Shown here: one piece after another, positions 18,251-28,410 of the stretch
Layout of the letters: every line of letters starts with the position of its first letter
Numbering within the stretch: the first letter of the stretch is position 1
NCBI GenBank assembly: GCA_016703025.1
Contig: JADJCV010000001.1
Coordinates: 124,001 to 188,000, forward strand
Origin: Candidatus Avedoeria danica
GTDB taxonomy: Bacteria > Chloroflexota > Anaerolineae > Epilineales > Epilineaceae
Direction: 5' to 3'
DNA length: 64,000 nucleotides
Made by a program: the position numbers and the translations under genes
The notes under the pieces: model-generated
What the model was told of the DNA's origin: nothing
The model's input: the letters and a program-made list of their open reading frames with translations, nothing else
The model's database searches: none

Positions 18251-19576
18251 ATGAACGCTGAGCACCCGGGCCGCGGGCTGCGAATCGTCATGCTGGGCCC
18301 CTTCGGTCTCGGCCCCAAGATGACGATCCGCCGCCGCGCCCTGCCCGCCGCCCGGGCGCTCGCTGCGCGCGGCCACGCCGTCACGCTCCTCCTGCCGCCG
18401 TGGCACACACCCGCCGAGGCCGACCGCGCCTGGGACGACGACGTCCCGGGCGTGCGGATCGTCCACGTCGCGCTGGCCGGCCTGCGCATACCGATCGTCG
18501 GCCACGCCATCGTCGCGGCCCGCATGGCCCGCATGGCCCTCGCGCTCGAACCCGACATCGTTCACGCCTTCAAGCCCAAGGCCTACAGCGGCCTGGCGGC
18601 GACGATGTTGTGGCTCGGGCGGCAATCACGAATGCTGCGATTGTGGCCGCTAAGCCCGTCGCGTCGCGATGCCGCCCGCCCCTTCCGCCTGATCGTCGAC
18701 ACGGACGACTGGGAGGGCGCCGGCGGCTGGAACGACCTCGAACGCTACAGCCGCGCCCAGCGCGCCGTCTTCGCGTGGCAGGAGCGCTGGGGACTGACCC
18801 ATGCCGATCACGTGACCGTCGCCAGCCGGGCGCTCGAGGGATTGGCGTGGGCGATGGGCGTGCCGCCGGCGCGGGTGATGTACCTGCCGAACGCGATGGA
18901 CGACAGTCTGGGAATCGACGGCGGCGACCCCGTCGCCGCGACGTCGGCGAACCACGGACGATCCACATCGCCTCGCCCGCCCACGCTCCTCCTCTACACC
19001 CGCTTCTTCGAGTTCGCCCTCGACCGCCCGCTCGACGTTCTCGCCCGCGTCCGCGCTGCCGTGCCGGACACGCGACTGATCGTCGCCGGCACGGGCTTGT
19101 TCGGCGAGGAGCGACGCTTCGCGGAACTGGCGGCGCGTCGCGGTCTGGCCGATGCCGTCGAGATGCGCGGCTGGCTCGACCCGCAGGCCGCCGCCGCGAC
19201 GTTCGCCGAGGCTGACATCGCCCTCTACCCCTTCGATGACACCCTCGTCAACCGCACGAAATCGCCGTTCAAGCTCCTCGAGCTGATGAGCGCCGGTCTC
19301 CCGATCGTCGCCGACGCCGTCGGAGAGCTGCGCGAGGTGATCGTCGACGGCGTGAGCGGGCGCGTCGTCGCCGCGGGCGACGACGGCGCGATGGCCGAGG
19401 CCGTCGTGGCCCTGTTGCGCGATGGATCGCTTCACGCACGCCTCGGTGACGGGGCACGGACGCGGGTTTCCGAGGCATACGTCTGGTCGACGCGGGCCAT
19501 GTCTCTGGAGCGTGCGTACGACCAAGCGATGTCGTTTCAGCCCACGACGCGTTCCATTCCAACGCATCCCCCATAA
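18251..19576 (+). CDS. GT4-like (GT-B fold) glycosyltransferase
   Basis: The 441-residue protein has an N-terminal Rossmann half opening LRIVMLGPFGLGPKMTIRRR and containing DIVHAFKPKAYSG, and a C-terminal nucleotide-sugar half with LLLYTRFFEFALDRPLDVL, LIVAGTGLFGEE and the EX7E-type region FKLLELMSAGLPIVADAVGE. This is the retaining GT4 pattern. It acts in the cytoplasm and probably builds a glycolipid or surface glycan; the sugars are unknown. It follows glmS by 45 bases on the same strand, so its expression may be tied to amino-sugar supply. Confidence 0.88.
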   Translation: MNAEHPGRGLRIVMLGPFGLGPKMTIRRRALPAARALAARGHAVTLLLPPWHTPAEADRAWDDDVPGVRIVHVALAGLRIPIVGHAIVAARMARMALALEPDIVHAFKPKAYSGLAATMLWLGRQSRMLRLWPLSPSRRDAARPFRLIVDTDDWEGAGGWNDLERYSRAQRAVFAWQERWGLTHADHVTVASRALEGLAWAMGVPPARVMYLPNAMDDSLGIDGGDPVAATSANHGRSTSPRPPTLLLYTRFFEFALDRPLDVLARVRAAVPDTRLIVAGTGLFGEERRFAELAARRGLADAVEMRGWLDPQAAAATFAEADIALYPFDDTLVNRTKSPFKLLELMSAGLPIVADAVGELREVIVDGVSGRVVAAGDDGAMAEAVVALLRDGSLHARLGDGARTRVSEAYVWSTRAMSLERAYDQAMSFQPTTRSIPTHPP

Positions 19577-19769
19577 CCCAGACCCCCCCTTCCGCGTCTA
19601 ACCCCGCGGAGGCCGATTGGACCGCCCAGGGCTGGCGATGCCCCGCCCACGGCGCTAAGCTTGGCGCCCAATCCCTCCCCCCCACCGGCCGACGACCCCC
19701 CGCTGCCGGGATATCCGGCGCGCACCGCCCGTGCGCCCGTCGACCGACCGCCAACGCGATAGGTGAGAC

Positions 19770-22700
19770 ATGCCCGTGCCGTTCCTGCCCCCCCACCGGC
19801 TGCGGACCTGCATGGCGGGCGCCTTAATAGCCGCCCTGCTGCTGACGCTGCGAACGCCTTCTCAACCCGATGCCGATACCGCCCGCGCGCAGCCGCTGCG
19901 CCAGTGGTCGCTCGTCGAGACGCGCATGGCCGCCTTCGATACCGGCAGCCTCTATCTCCCAGGCGGGGTCGCCGCCGCGCCGGGCGGCCTGTTCTACGTC
20001 GCCGACAGCGGCCACCACCGGATCGCCGTCGTCGGTGCGGATGGCCGGGTGGAACGTGCGTTCGGCCGGTTCGGCAACGGGCCGGCGGAGTTGAACCAGC
20101 CGCGCGACGTGGCGGTGAACGCCGCGCGCGACCGCGTCTACGTGGCCGACCGCGCGAACCGGCGTCTCTCCGTGTTCACGCTCACCGGCGAACCCGTGGC
20201 GCAGTGGATGGCCGCCGCCGACTTCCAAGCCTTCGTCCCGCACGCCGTCGCCCTCGCCCCGAACGGCGATGTCCTCGTGCTGTCCGATGGCTCCCGGCGT
20301 GTCGAGCGCTTCACATGGGACGGCACGTGGTTGAGCGGCTTTGGCGGGGCCGGCGGCGCGGCCGACCAGCTGGCCGGGCCGAACGAGCTGGCCGTGACCT
20401 CCGACGGCCGGATCCTCGTCGCCGATACCGCCGGCGCGCCAAGCGATGATCGCACGGAGCCGCTCGGGCGCCTTTCGGTCTTCGCGAGCACCGGCGCCTT
20501 CATCGACCGCCATGCGTTCAAGGGCATCCGCGACGTCGCGGTCCACCCGGACACCGGCGCCGTCTACGTCCTGCTGAACGGCCCTTCGGGCGACCGCGAT
20601 GAGATCAAGGTCCTCGACAGCGCGCTGGCGCAGACGGACGCGATCACGAGCGACATGCTGCCCGAAACCGCCCGCTTCGCGCCGGCCGAGCGCCTGGCCC
20701 TGAACACCGGCGGCCGCCTGGCCCTCGCCTCCGGCCCGACCGGCGATCCCGGCCGCCCGACGCAGGGGTTGCGACTGTATGCCACCGGCGCGGGCTTGCC
20801 CGTCCTGACCGCCGCGACGCTGCTTGACCCGCTGGCCGCACCGACGGCCCTCGATCCGATCGCCCTCGACACGCTGCCCGACGGGCAGCTCGTCGTCGCC
20901 GAGCGCGACCTGGGCATCGTAAGGATCTTTCGCCATGACGGCGGCTTCGAACGCGCACTGCCCAGCCTCGGCGCCGACGAGGTGGCCACGACACCGGACG
21001 GCGGGCTGTTGCTCGGGATCAGCAGCGTCTCGTACGCCACCCGGATCGACCCCGTCACCGGGCGGGAGAGCTGGCGTTGGACGTGCGATTGCCTGAACGG
21101 CTTCGGCCTCGCCGCCTCGAACGACCGCGTCTACGCCACGTCGGCGCTGTCGGGCACGGTGTTGGCATACGATCCGAGCGGCAGGGAGCCGCTCGGCCGC
21201 TTCACCCCGACCCAGAGCGGCTACGCCTGGCCGCTCGACATCGACCGCGGTCCGGACGGCCGTTTGTACGCCGCCGGCGGTGAGCAGGGCGACGTTCGTG
21301 TTCTCGACCCGACCACGGGACAGGTCCTCGCCAGCTGGCCGACCGGCGGCGGCGGCCCGCACCGGATCAGCGTCGGGCCGGACGGCACCGTCTTCACGCT
21401 GCGCTTCGACGGCACGGTCGCCGCTTGGGCGTCCGACGGCCAACCGCTGGCCGCCTGGCCCATCGAGGCGGTCGCGACCTACCCCCGGGGTGTGCCGTCC
21501 GACCTCGCCGCCGGCCCGAACGGCCGACTGTACGTCCTGGACAGCACCTCGCGGGCGGTGCTCGTCTTCGAGCCGGGTCCCGGCACACAGCCGACGCCGA
21601 CGCCGACCCCCGACCCGCCGTGCACCGTCACGGGCGACAAGACGGCCGCGCCGGCGCAGGTCGTCCTCGGCCGGCCGGTGACGATCAACCTCCTCCTCGA
21701 CATCCAGTGCCGCGGCGGCACGGCGCCGGCCAGCGAGATCATGCTGATCATCGATCGCTCGAACTCGATGGCCGGGGTGAAGCTGGCTGCCGCCAAGGCC
21801 GCGGCCGACAGCTTCGTCGCCTCGCCAAGCCTCGACCTGACGACGAACCGTGTCGGCCTCGTCTCGTTCTCCGACCTCATCTCGCTCGACCAGCCGCTGA
21901 CCCACGACCGTGCCGCCGTCCGTGCCGCCGTCGCCGACATCCAGCACACCGGCAACACGGACATCGCCACCGCCCTGCGCCGGGCGACGGATCACGTCCT
22001 GGAGGCGGCCAGGCCGGGCGCACGGCCGGTGCTGATCCTGATGACGGACGGCAAGCCGAGCCGGATCGGCCAGCCCTATGTGGACACGGTCATCGAGGCG
22101 GCCCGCGCCAAGGCGCACGGCGCGCTCGTCTACGCGATCGGCCTGGGCGACACGATCGAGACCGACCTCCTGGTCACCGTCGCCGGCGCCTCGAGCCGCT
22201 ACTTCGCCGCGCCGCGGCCCGATCAGCTGGCGTCCATCTACGCCGAGCTTTCGCAGACCGTCGGCGGCGTCGCCGCCACCGACGTGCGGATCGTCGACGG
22301 CCTCGGCCCCGACGTGACGTTCGTCCCGGGCTCGGCGACGCGCGGCGGGACGCTGATCGGGACGGACGTCGTCTGGACGCTCGGCGCGTTGCCGAGCGGC
22401 AAGGCCACCGTGAGCATGCGGGTGACGCCGGGCCGCGTCGGCCGCATCCCGACGAACACGCTTGCCACGGCCAGCTACACCGCGGACGGCCGGCGTTTCA
22501 CGTTCGAGTTCCCGGTGCCCGAGGTCGAGGTCCTGCCCGCTCCGACGCCGACGCCGACGCCGAGGGTCACCGGGCCGTCCGAGGTCTACCTGCCGATCAC
22601 GCAACGGAATCACTGCCAGCCGGATGACGCACGCCTCGGCGCCGAGATCGTCCTCGTCATCGACACGTCATCGTCGATGGCGGGCGACAAGTTGGCGGCG

Positions 22701-23168
22701 GCCAAGGCGGCCGGCCGGCAGTTCGTCGATCTGCTCGACCGTCGCCGTGACCGCTCGGCGCTGGTGACGTTCGACGGCCAGGCGCGGCTCGCCCAGCCGT
22801 TGACGGCCAACGCCGTGCTCGTCAAGACGGCGCTCGACGAGATGACGACCACTGCCGGCACGCGCGTCGATCTCGGTCTGGCCAAGGGCGCCGACGAGCT
22901 TCGCCTTCGCGCCCGCAACGGCAGCCAGCGCGTGCTCATCTTCATGTCGGACGGCCAGCCGACGTCCGGGACGCGCGACGCCGCGCTGCGCACCGCGGCG
23001 GACGTCCGGCGGACGGGTGCGACGGTCTTCGCCATCGGGCTCGGCGACGCCGATGCCGCCTTCCTGATCGCCGTCGCGACGAGCAGCCGCCACTACTTCC
23101 ACGCCCCCAATCCGTCCGACCTCGAGCAGATCTACCGACGGGTCGCGGCGGAGCTGCCGTGTCGATGA
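19770..23168 (+). CDS. giant secreted propeller-vWA-vWA protein A
   Basis: The 1132-residue product has a signal peptide (about residues 10-37), then NHL-type propeller blades to about 610 (YVADSGHHRIAVVGADG, VYVADRANRRLSVF). A first vWA domain follows with MIDAS DRSNS (about 660) and LMTDGKP, then a DUF11-like beta domain, a PTPTPTP linker (about 927), the motif VYLPITQRNHC (about 938), and a second vWA with DTSSS (about 965) ending LPCR. Both vWA domains could bind metal-dependent ligands. The last bases overlap the start of the paralogue. GGTGAG precedes the ATG. It likely acts outside the cell as an adhesion or scaffold protein; no experimentally known homologue is recognised. Confidence 0.85.
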   Translation: MPVPFLPPHRLRTCMAGALIAALLLTLRTPSQPDADTARAQPLRQWSLVETRMAAFDTGSLYLPGGVAAAPGGLFYVADSGHHRIAVVGADGRVERAFGRFGNGPAELNQPRDVAVNAARDRVYVADRANRRLSVFTLTGEPVAQWMAAADFQAFVPHAVALAPNGDVLVLSDGSRRVERFTWDGTWLSGFGGAGGAADQLAGPNELAVTSDGRILVADTAGAPSDDRTEPLGRLSVFASTGAFIDRHAFKGIRDVAVHPDTGAVYVLLNGPSGDRDEIKVLDSALAQTDAITSDMLPETARFAPAERLALNTGGRLALASGPTGDPGRPTQGLRLYATGAGLPVLTAATLLDPLAAPTALDPIALDTLPDGQLVVAERDLGIVRIFRHDGGFERALPSLGADEVATTPDGGLLLGISSVSYATRIDPVTGRESWRWTCDCLNGFGLAASNDRVYATSALSGTVLAYDPSGREPLGRFTPTQSGYAWPLDIDRGPDGRLYAAGGEQGDVRVLDPTTGQVLASWPTGGGGPHRISVGPDGTVFTLRFDGTVAAWASDGQPLAAWPIEAVATYPRGVPSDLAAGPNGRLYVLDSTSRAVLVFEPGPGTQPTPTPTPDPPCTVTGDKTAAPAQVVLGRPVTINLLLDIQCRGGTAPASEIMLIIDRSNSMAGVKLAAAKAAADSFVASPSLDLTTNRVGLVSFSDLISLDQPLTHDRAAVRAAVADIQHTGNTDIATALRRATDHVLEAARPGARPVLILMTDGKPSRIGQPYVDTVIEAARAKAHGALVYAIGLGDTIETDLLVTVAGASSRYFAAPRPDQLASIYAELSQTVGGVAATDVRIVDGLGPDVTFVPGSATRGGTLIGTDVVWTLGALPSGKATVSMRVTPGRVGRIPTNTLATASYTADGRRFTFEFPVPEVEVLPAPTPTPTPRVTGPSEVYLPITQRNHCQPDDARLGAEIVLVIDTSSSMAGDKLAAAKAAGRQFVDLLDRRRDRSALVTFDGQARLAQPLTANAVLVKTALDEMTTTAGTRVDLGLAKGADELRLRARNGSQRVLIFMSDGQPTSGTRDAALRTAADVRRTGATVFAIGLGDADAAFLIAVATSSRHYFHAPNPSDLEQIYRRVAAELPCR

Positions 23169-25990
23169 GCGGCGTGGCCGGTCGAGGTTGGATCGCTCTT
23201 CCTGTGGCGGCGGCGCTGTCGCTCTGCGCCACCGTCGGCCTTGCGCCGACCTCCCCTGGGCGGGCCGAGCTCCAGCTCGGTCCCGGCGACTTCACGTTCG
23301 CCTCCGAGATCCCGATCCCCGACGGCGAGCCCGTCGCGCTCGCCGTCGCTCCGGACGGCAGCGCCGTCATCGCCGTCGCCCCCATCGTGGCCCACCCGGC
23401 CGCCTTCCAGTCGCTGCGCTTCTTCGACGCGGCCGGCGCCCTCATCATCGGCCGCGTGCCGCGCGACAGCCAGGGGCGCGAGCTGCTGCCGCTGGCCGTC
23501 GCGCCGTTGGCCAACGGCGCTCTCGTCGTGGGCACCGCCGATCGGCTGGTCGGGTACGATGCGGCCGGCGGCGTGTGGTTCGATCGTCCGGCCGGGGACG
23601 GCCATCCCGACTTCGGGCCGGCAGCGCGCGGGCTGGCGGCGGCGGGCGATCGGATATCCGGAGTGGACGTCGCGAACGCGCGGCTGCTGGGCTACGAGGC
23701 GGGAACCGGCGTGCTGCGGCAGCGACTCGGCACGGCCGGCACGGGACCCGGCAGCTTCCTGGCGCCGCTCGACGTCGACGTTCTGGGCGACGGCCGCCGT
23801 GTGGTGGCCGACTTCGGCAACCGGCGCCTGGCGTTCTTCGACGGCGACGGCAACCCGGTGGCCCGCTGGCCGCTGCCCGATCGGCCCGTTGCCGTGGCGC
23901 GCGGGGCCGACGATGCCGTGCTGGCTCTGCTGGCGGACGACACAATCTTCGTGCTCGATCGGAGAGGGACGCCGATCGCCCGCTTCGGCGGCTTTGGCCG
24001 CGGCGCCGGCCAGCTGCGGATGGCGAGCGACATGGCGGTTGGGCCGGACGGGCGGGTCTGGGTCTCGGACCGGGGCAACCGGCGCGTGGCGATCTTCGCG
24101 CCCAAGGGGGCCGGGGCGACCGTGACGGCGGGTTCGCCGCCGCCGACGTCGACGCCGGCCACGCTCCGCGACGTCGTCGACGTCGCGGCCTGCCCGGGCG
24201 AGCCGGCACGGTTGGCGCTGGCGGTCGAACTACCGCCTGTTGCGCCGCGGACGGACGTGGTGCTGGTGTTCGACACGACGGGCAGCATGGAAGCCGTCGT
24301 GTCCACCGCCAAGGCGCGGGCGATCGAGCTGGCGGCGCGCCTGGAGGACTTGGCGCCCGATGTCGCGGTGGCGGTCGTCGACGTGCGCGATGTCCCGTAC
24401 GGCGCGGCCGGGCAGGCGACGGACTGGCCCTGGCGGCTGCGCGGAGCGCTGTCGACGGAGCCGGCGGACCTGGCGGCGGCGGCGGGGGAGCTCTGGGCGG
24501 GTGGGGGTGGGGACGAGCCGGAGGCGTACGCGGCTGCCCTGCGCGGGGTGATCGACGATCCGCGGATGGGCTGGCGGGCGGGGGCGAGGAAGGTGATCGC
24601 CCTGTTCGGGGATTCGGTGCCGCGGGACGAGGATCTGAACGCGGGTGTCGTCGGCGGGTTCGTGCCGGGGATCTGGGCGCCCGGATCGCCGGCGCGCTGG
24701 CGGGACAGCGGTCCGGACATGGCGCCGTACTCGGCGGATGATCTGGATTGGCAGTCGGTGCTGCTGGACTTGGCGGACGCCGGGATCACGCTCGTCGTCG
24801 GCGTGACGGGCACGGCCCCGGCGGGGGTGCGCGGGCGGCCGGATCGGCTGACGGCGTACTGGCGCGATTGGGCGCTGCGCACGGCGCCGGGGGGCGGTGC
24901 GGTGGAGGTCGGCGCCGCCAGCGAGTTGCCCGCGGCGTTGACGGCGCTGGTCGGCTCCACGGGACGGCAGGTGCGGCGGTTGGCGGGCGATGTCGAGCCG
25001 GTCGTCCTGGCGCCGTGGGTGATGTGGTCGCCGCCGGAGTATCTCGACGTGGCGGTGCCGCCGGAAGGGATCGCAAGGACGTTCGACGTCACGGTCGCAC
25101 CGCCGCCCCTGACGCCGGACGGCACGTACCACCTGACGCTGCACGCGCTGGCGGACGGGGCGCGGTACGCGTCGCAGCCGGTGCGCCTGTCCTGGCGGTC
25201 GGTGTGCGGCCCGAGGGCCACGCCGGGGGTCGAACCCACGCCGACGGACGGCGCGACCGAAGTGCCCACGCTGCTGCCGACGGATACGACCACGCCAACC
25301 ATCGCGCCGACGACCGCGACGGCCAGCGCCACGATTGTCGCATGGCCGACGGCCTCGGCGACAGGGCGGCCCGCGACGGCGACGGCGCCAAACCCGCGCG
25401 TTCAACTGTTCCTTCCGATCGCCGAGCGCTTCTACTGCGATCCGGCGCGCCGCCCGGTGGTGCACGTCGTCCTGGCGATCGACACGTCGTCGTCCATGGC
25501 CGGCGACAAGCTGGCGGCGGCGACGGAGGCGGGACGGAGCTTCATCGACCTGATCAACCTGCCGCGCGATCAGGCGGCGGTGGTGACGTTCGACAGCGCC
25601 GCCCGCGTCGTCCAGCCGCTCAGCGCGAGCCGGGCGCGCTTGCGGTCCAGCCTGTCGGACCTGACGACAGGCGTCGGTACGCGGATCGATCTCGGGGTCG
25701 GGACGGCGCTTGGACTGCTCGAGGCGACGGTGAGGCCGGGTGTGCGCCAGATCGTGGTGCTGCTGACGGACGGCCGTCCGGACGGCGGATCGGAGACCGA
25801 AGTCCTGGCGACGGCTGCGCGAGCGCGGGCAAGCGGTGTGGCGGTGTTCGCCGTGGGCCTGGGCAACGACGCGGCAGGAGAGCTGCTGGCCAAGGTGGCG
25901 ACGGACCCTTCCCTGTACCGCTTCGCGCCGTCAGCAGGGGAGTTGGGAACGGTCTATCGGGAGATCGCCGGCGACGTCGGCTGTCGGTGA
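23159..25990 (+). CDS. giant secreted propeller-vWA-vWA protein B
   Basis: The 943-residue paralogue of the preceding gene has the same plan: signal peptide (to about residue 36), NHL-type propeller (about 40-320), a vWA domain with DTTGS (about 372) and the strand VIALFGDSVPRDED, a beta domain, a long Thr/Pro linker, the motif LFLPIAERFYC (about 750), and a second vWA with DTSSS (about 775) ending GDVGCR. I chose the GTG at 23159 because GGAG lies five bases upstream; an ATG at 23165 is the alternative. It overlaps gene A by ten bases, so the two are co-expressed. The first vWA differs strongly from that of gene A; the second is closely similar. Confidence 0.85.
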   Translation: MSMSGVAGRGWIALPVAAALSLCATVGLAPTSPGRAELQLGPGDFTFASEIPIPDGEPVALAVAPDGSAVIAVAPIVAHPAAFQSLRFFDAAGALIIGRVPRDSQGRELLPLAVAPLANGALVVGTADRLVGYDAAGGVWFDRPAGDGHPDFGPAARGLAAAGDRISGVDVANARLLGYEAGTGVLRQRLGTAGTGPGSFLAPLDVDVLGDGRRVVADFGNRRLAFFDGDGNPVARWPLPDRPVAVARGADDAVLALLADDTIFVLDRRGTPIARFGGFGRGAGQLRMASDMAVGPDGRVWVSDRGNRRVAIFAPKGAGATVTAGSPPPTSTPATLRDVVDVAACPGEPARLALAVELPPVAPRTDVVLVFDTTGSMEAVVSTAKARAIELAARLEDLAPDVAVAVVDVRDVPYGAAGQATDWPWRLRGALSTEPADLAAAAGELWAGGGGDEPEAYAAALRGVIDDPRMGWRAGARKVIALFGDSVPRDEDLNAGVVGGFVPGIWAPGSPARWRDSGPDMAPYSADDLDWQSVLLDLADAGITLVVGVTGTAPAGVRGRPDRLTAYWRDWALRTAPGGGAVEVGAASELPAALTALVGSTGRQVRRLAGDVEPVVLAPWVMWSPPEYLDVAVPPEGIARTFDVTVAPPPLTPDGTYHLTLHALADGARYASQPVRLSWRSVCGPRATPGVEPTPTDGATEVPTLLPTDTTTPTIAPTTATASATIVAWPTASATGRPATATAPNPRVQLFLPIAERFYCDPARRPVVHVVLAIDTSSSMAGDKLAAATEAGRSFIDLINLPRDQAAVVTFDSAARVVQPLSASRARLRSSLSDLTTGVGTRIDLGVGTALGLLEATVRPGVRQIVVLLTDGRPDGGSETEVLATAARARASGVAVFAVGLGNDAAGELLAKVATDPSLYRFAPSAGELGTVYREIAGDVGCR

Positions 25991-26039
25991 CGCGCACCGA
26001 ATCGCGCCACGCCCGCCGCCGTGTCCCCCGCCCCGAAAA

Positions 26040-26090
26040 GCGCACCGTCCGACACCGCAACTCAACGGCGTACGGCGTCGGACGGTGCGC
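26040..26090 (-). terminator. hairpin terminator between convergent genes
   Basis: Perfect 14-bp arms at 26040-26053 and 26077-26090 flank a 23-base loop. Read on the minus strand the stem is followed by CTTTTCG, so it fits Rho-independent termination of the lipoprotein gene; it may also serve the vWA operon. Confidence 0.75.
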
Positions 26091-26099
26091 GCCGTTGTG

Positions 26100-27650
26100 C
26101 TACGGCGTTGTGGGCTGGGGCTCGGGTGTCGCCGGCTCGGGTGTTGCCGGCTCGGGCGTTGCGGGGACGGGTGTTGCGGGAACGGGTGTGCTCGTCGCCG
26201 GAGCGGGCGGCACGCTGGTCGGCGGCTCGTCCGTCTCCGTCGCCGGCGGTGGCACAGGCGTGTTCGTCGCCGGCGGAGGCGGGTTCGTCTTCGTCGGTGG
26301 GACGGCCTGCGTGGACGTTGCATCCTTGGCCACGACCTTGATCTCGATCGAGCGCTTCTCTTCGGCGCCGCCGCGCAGGATGACGCGCAGCGTGTAGGTG
26401 GCCGAGGTCGGCGGGCACTCCTTGGAGGAGCCCTTGCCGGTGGCTGCCTTGCCGTTGAAGTATACGGCGTCGATGTTCTCGACTTCCCAGCTGAAGTTCA
26501 CGCACTCGCCGGCCGTGATGCGGGTCTTGTCGGCGCTGAACTTGATGTTCAGGGCGACGGTGGGCGTCGGGGATGGTGTACCAAGGTAGGTCGGGGTGGG
26601 GAGCGGCGTGGTGATCGGCACGACGAACGGATTGCGCGTCGGGAGGGGGCGCTGGGTCGGCGTCGCGACGCCCTCTTCGCTCGCGACAGGTGCGTCCGCC
26701 GGCGGGGCGAGGCACGTCAACGCGTCCACCGGGAGCCAGCCCTCTTCGGTGCCGTCCAGCAGGCGCACCTTGAGCCAGCTGGCGGTGTCGTCGCGCTCGG
26801 TGACGACGACGACGGTGCCGGCCGGGATCGCCTCGCCTGCCTCGGCGTCCTCGGACGGCCTGTCGCGCAGGCCGACGTCGTCACCCTTGACCTCGCAGCG
26901 GAAGGCGACACCGGCGATCGAAGTCTTGGCGCTGCCGGTGCCCAATCGCTCCAGCCAGGCCTTGACCTGGGTGGGGTCGATGCCGAGCGGTTTGGGCAAC
27001 GCACCCTCGGCGGTGAAGGCCGTGGCCGTGTATGCCGCCGCCTCGCCCGTTCGAAGCGTGACCGTGGTGGCGGTGGTGGCGGATGCGCCGCCGCCCTCCG
27101 CCCGGACGGGATCGACCGTTGCCGTGCCGTCCAACATGACGACCCACGCGGTTGGGTCGGCGCCGGGGATGTAGCTGATCACGAAGTCTGCGGGGCCGCT
27201 GGCGACCTTGACCTCGATCCAGTTCGCCCGGACCTTCACCTCGGCGGCCTCGTCGCCGGACACCTGGTAGCGCGCGGTGCCGGACGCTTGGTCCAGGAAT
27301 GCCTGGCGGCGCTCAGGCACGCTCAGGCTGATCAGCGAATCCGTGCCGCTGTACAGGTCGTTCGTCAGGAAGTCGGGCCAGGCGAGGGCGCCGTGGCCGT
27401 TCTCGCCGATGAGGATGTTCGCGCCCGGCGTGACCGTCACCGACTCGCCGGCGGCGATCTCGGTGGCCGGGTCCGTCTCGCTGACCTTGTACTCGACCTT
27501 GGGCGCGACGGCGGCCAGCGACGGGCCGGCGGCGACGGGCGCCGCTGCCGTCGGCGTGCCGAGGTCGTCCGGCGACTTCTTGCCGCACGCGGCCAGTGTG
27601 ACGGCCACGCAGGTCATGAACAGCGCGGCTCGCAATGGGTGACGCGCCAT
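26100..27650 (-). CDS. lipoprotein with FecR-like, SH3b-like and Ig-like parts
   Basis: The 516-residue product has a lipoprotein signal with lipobox LAAC (Cys22). Residues about 50-230 resemble a FecR-type domain (VTVTPGANILIGENGHG, YQVSGDEAAEVKVRANW). An SH3b-like unit follows (VGLRDRPSEDAEAGEAIPAG, then WLKVRLLDGTEEGWLPV), a Thr/Pro linker, an Ig-like region (ITAGECVNFSWEVENIDAVYF), and a tail of about 75 residues of Pro, Thr and Ala with repeats such as ATPEPATPEP. It should sit on the outer face of the membrane, perhaps bridging to the wall. No enzyme motif is seen. Confidence 0.8.
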   Translation of the reverse strand: MARHPLRAALFMTCVAVTLAACGKKSPDDLGTPTAAAPVAAGPSLAAVAPKVEYKVSETDPATEIAAGESVTVTPGANILIGENGHGALAWPDFLTNDLYSGTDSLISLSVPERRQAFLDQASGTARYQVSGDEAAEVKVRANWIEVKVASGPADFVISYIPGADPTAWVVMLDGTATVDPVRAEGGGASATTATTVTLRTGEAAAYTATAFTAEGALPKPLGIDPTQVKAWLERLGTGSAKTSIAGVAFRCEVKGDDVGLRDRPSEDAEAGEAIPAGTVVVVTERDDTASWLKVRLLDGTEEGWLPVDALTCLAPPADAPVASEEGVATPTQRPLPTRNPFVVPITTPLPTPTYLGTPSPTPTVALNIKFSADKTRITAGECVNFSWEVENIDAVYFNGKAATGKGSSKECPPTSATYTLRVILRGGAEEKRSIEIKVVAKDATSTQAVPPTKTNPPPPATNTPVPPPATETDEPPTSVPPAPATSTPVPATPVPATPEPATPEPATPEPQPTTP

Positions 27651-27797
27651 GGCGCAACTCCTTGGATAGGCGACCGGGGGGCGGATCTTTGCTGGGCTCG
27701 ACCACGGGCCGCGCCAACCGCGCGATTATAAGGGCAACCGGACGGATGGTGTAGGAGCGACGCGAACGCACCGACCGCCGCGCCCGATGGATTCCCG

Positions 27798-28409
27798 CTA
27801 TCGAACCTCGCTCCGCCCCGTCATCGCCCGACCCAGCGTCACCTCGTCGGCATACTCGATGTCGCCGCCGACCGGCAGGCCGCGGGCGAGACGCGTCAGG
27901 CGCACTTCGACGCCGTTCGCGCGCAGGGCGCGCTCGATGAACATGGCCGTCGCATCGCCCTCGAGGGATGGATTCGTGGCCAGGATGATCTCGCGGATCG
28001 GCTCGACAGCCATCCGGCGGACGAGCTCGTCGATCCGCAGGTCCGTCGGGCCGATGCCGTCGACGGGCGAAATGGCGCCGTGCAGCACGTGGTAGAGGCC
28101 CTTGTACTCACCGGTCCGCTCGAGCGCGATCACGTCGAGCGGCTCCTCGACGACACAGACCGTTCCGCTGTCGCGGGACGGATCGGCGCATACCTCGCAC
28201 GGGCTCGTCTCGGCGATGTTGTAGCAGCGTTGACAGTGGACGACGCTCTCCTTGAGGGCGCGGAGGGCCTCGGACAGCTGCAGCGCGTGGTCGTCCGGCA
28301 TCCGCAGCAGATGGAACGCCAGACGCGACGCGGTCTTGGGGCCGATGCCCGGCAGGCGCGCGAACGCGTCGATGAGGCGGGCGACCGGGCGCGGGAGCGC
28401 GCTGCTCAA
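27798..28409 (-). CDS. recR: recombination mediator RecR
   Basis: The 203-residue protein has the RecR layout: helix-hairpin-helix FARLPGIGPKTASRLAFHL, a zinc finger CQRCYNIAETSPCEVC (four Cys), a Toprim domain (VCVVEEPLDVIALE, GDATAMFIE) and a C-terminal LARGLPVGGDIEYADEVTL. It works with RecO/RecF in RecA loading at gaps. It starts with TTG at 28409, one base after the ybaB stop. The dnaX-ybaB-recR order is the classical bacterial arrangement. Confidence 0.97.
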   Translation of the reverse strand: MSSALPRPVARLIDAFARLPGIGPKTASRLAFHLLRMPDDHALQLSEALRALKESVVHCQRCYNIAETSPCEVCADPSRDSGTVCVVEEPLDVIALERTGEYKGLYHVLHGAISPVDGIGPTDLRIDELVRRMAVEPIREIILATNPSLEGDATAMFIERALRANGVEVRLTRLARGLPVGGDIEYADEVTLGRAMTGRSEVR

Positions 28410-28410
28410 G

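Noticed and set aside
19824..22613. 929-codon minus-strand frame opposite the first vWA gene
   Set aside because: Composition is Arg/Gly/Asp-rich shadow sequence; the plus strand has clear signal peptide, propeller and vWA motifs.
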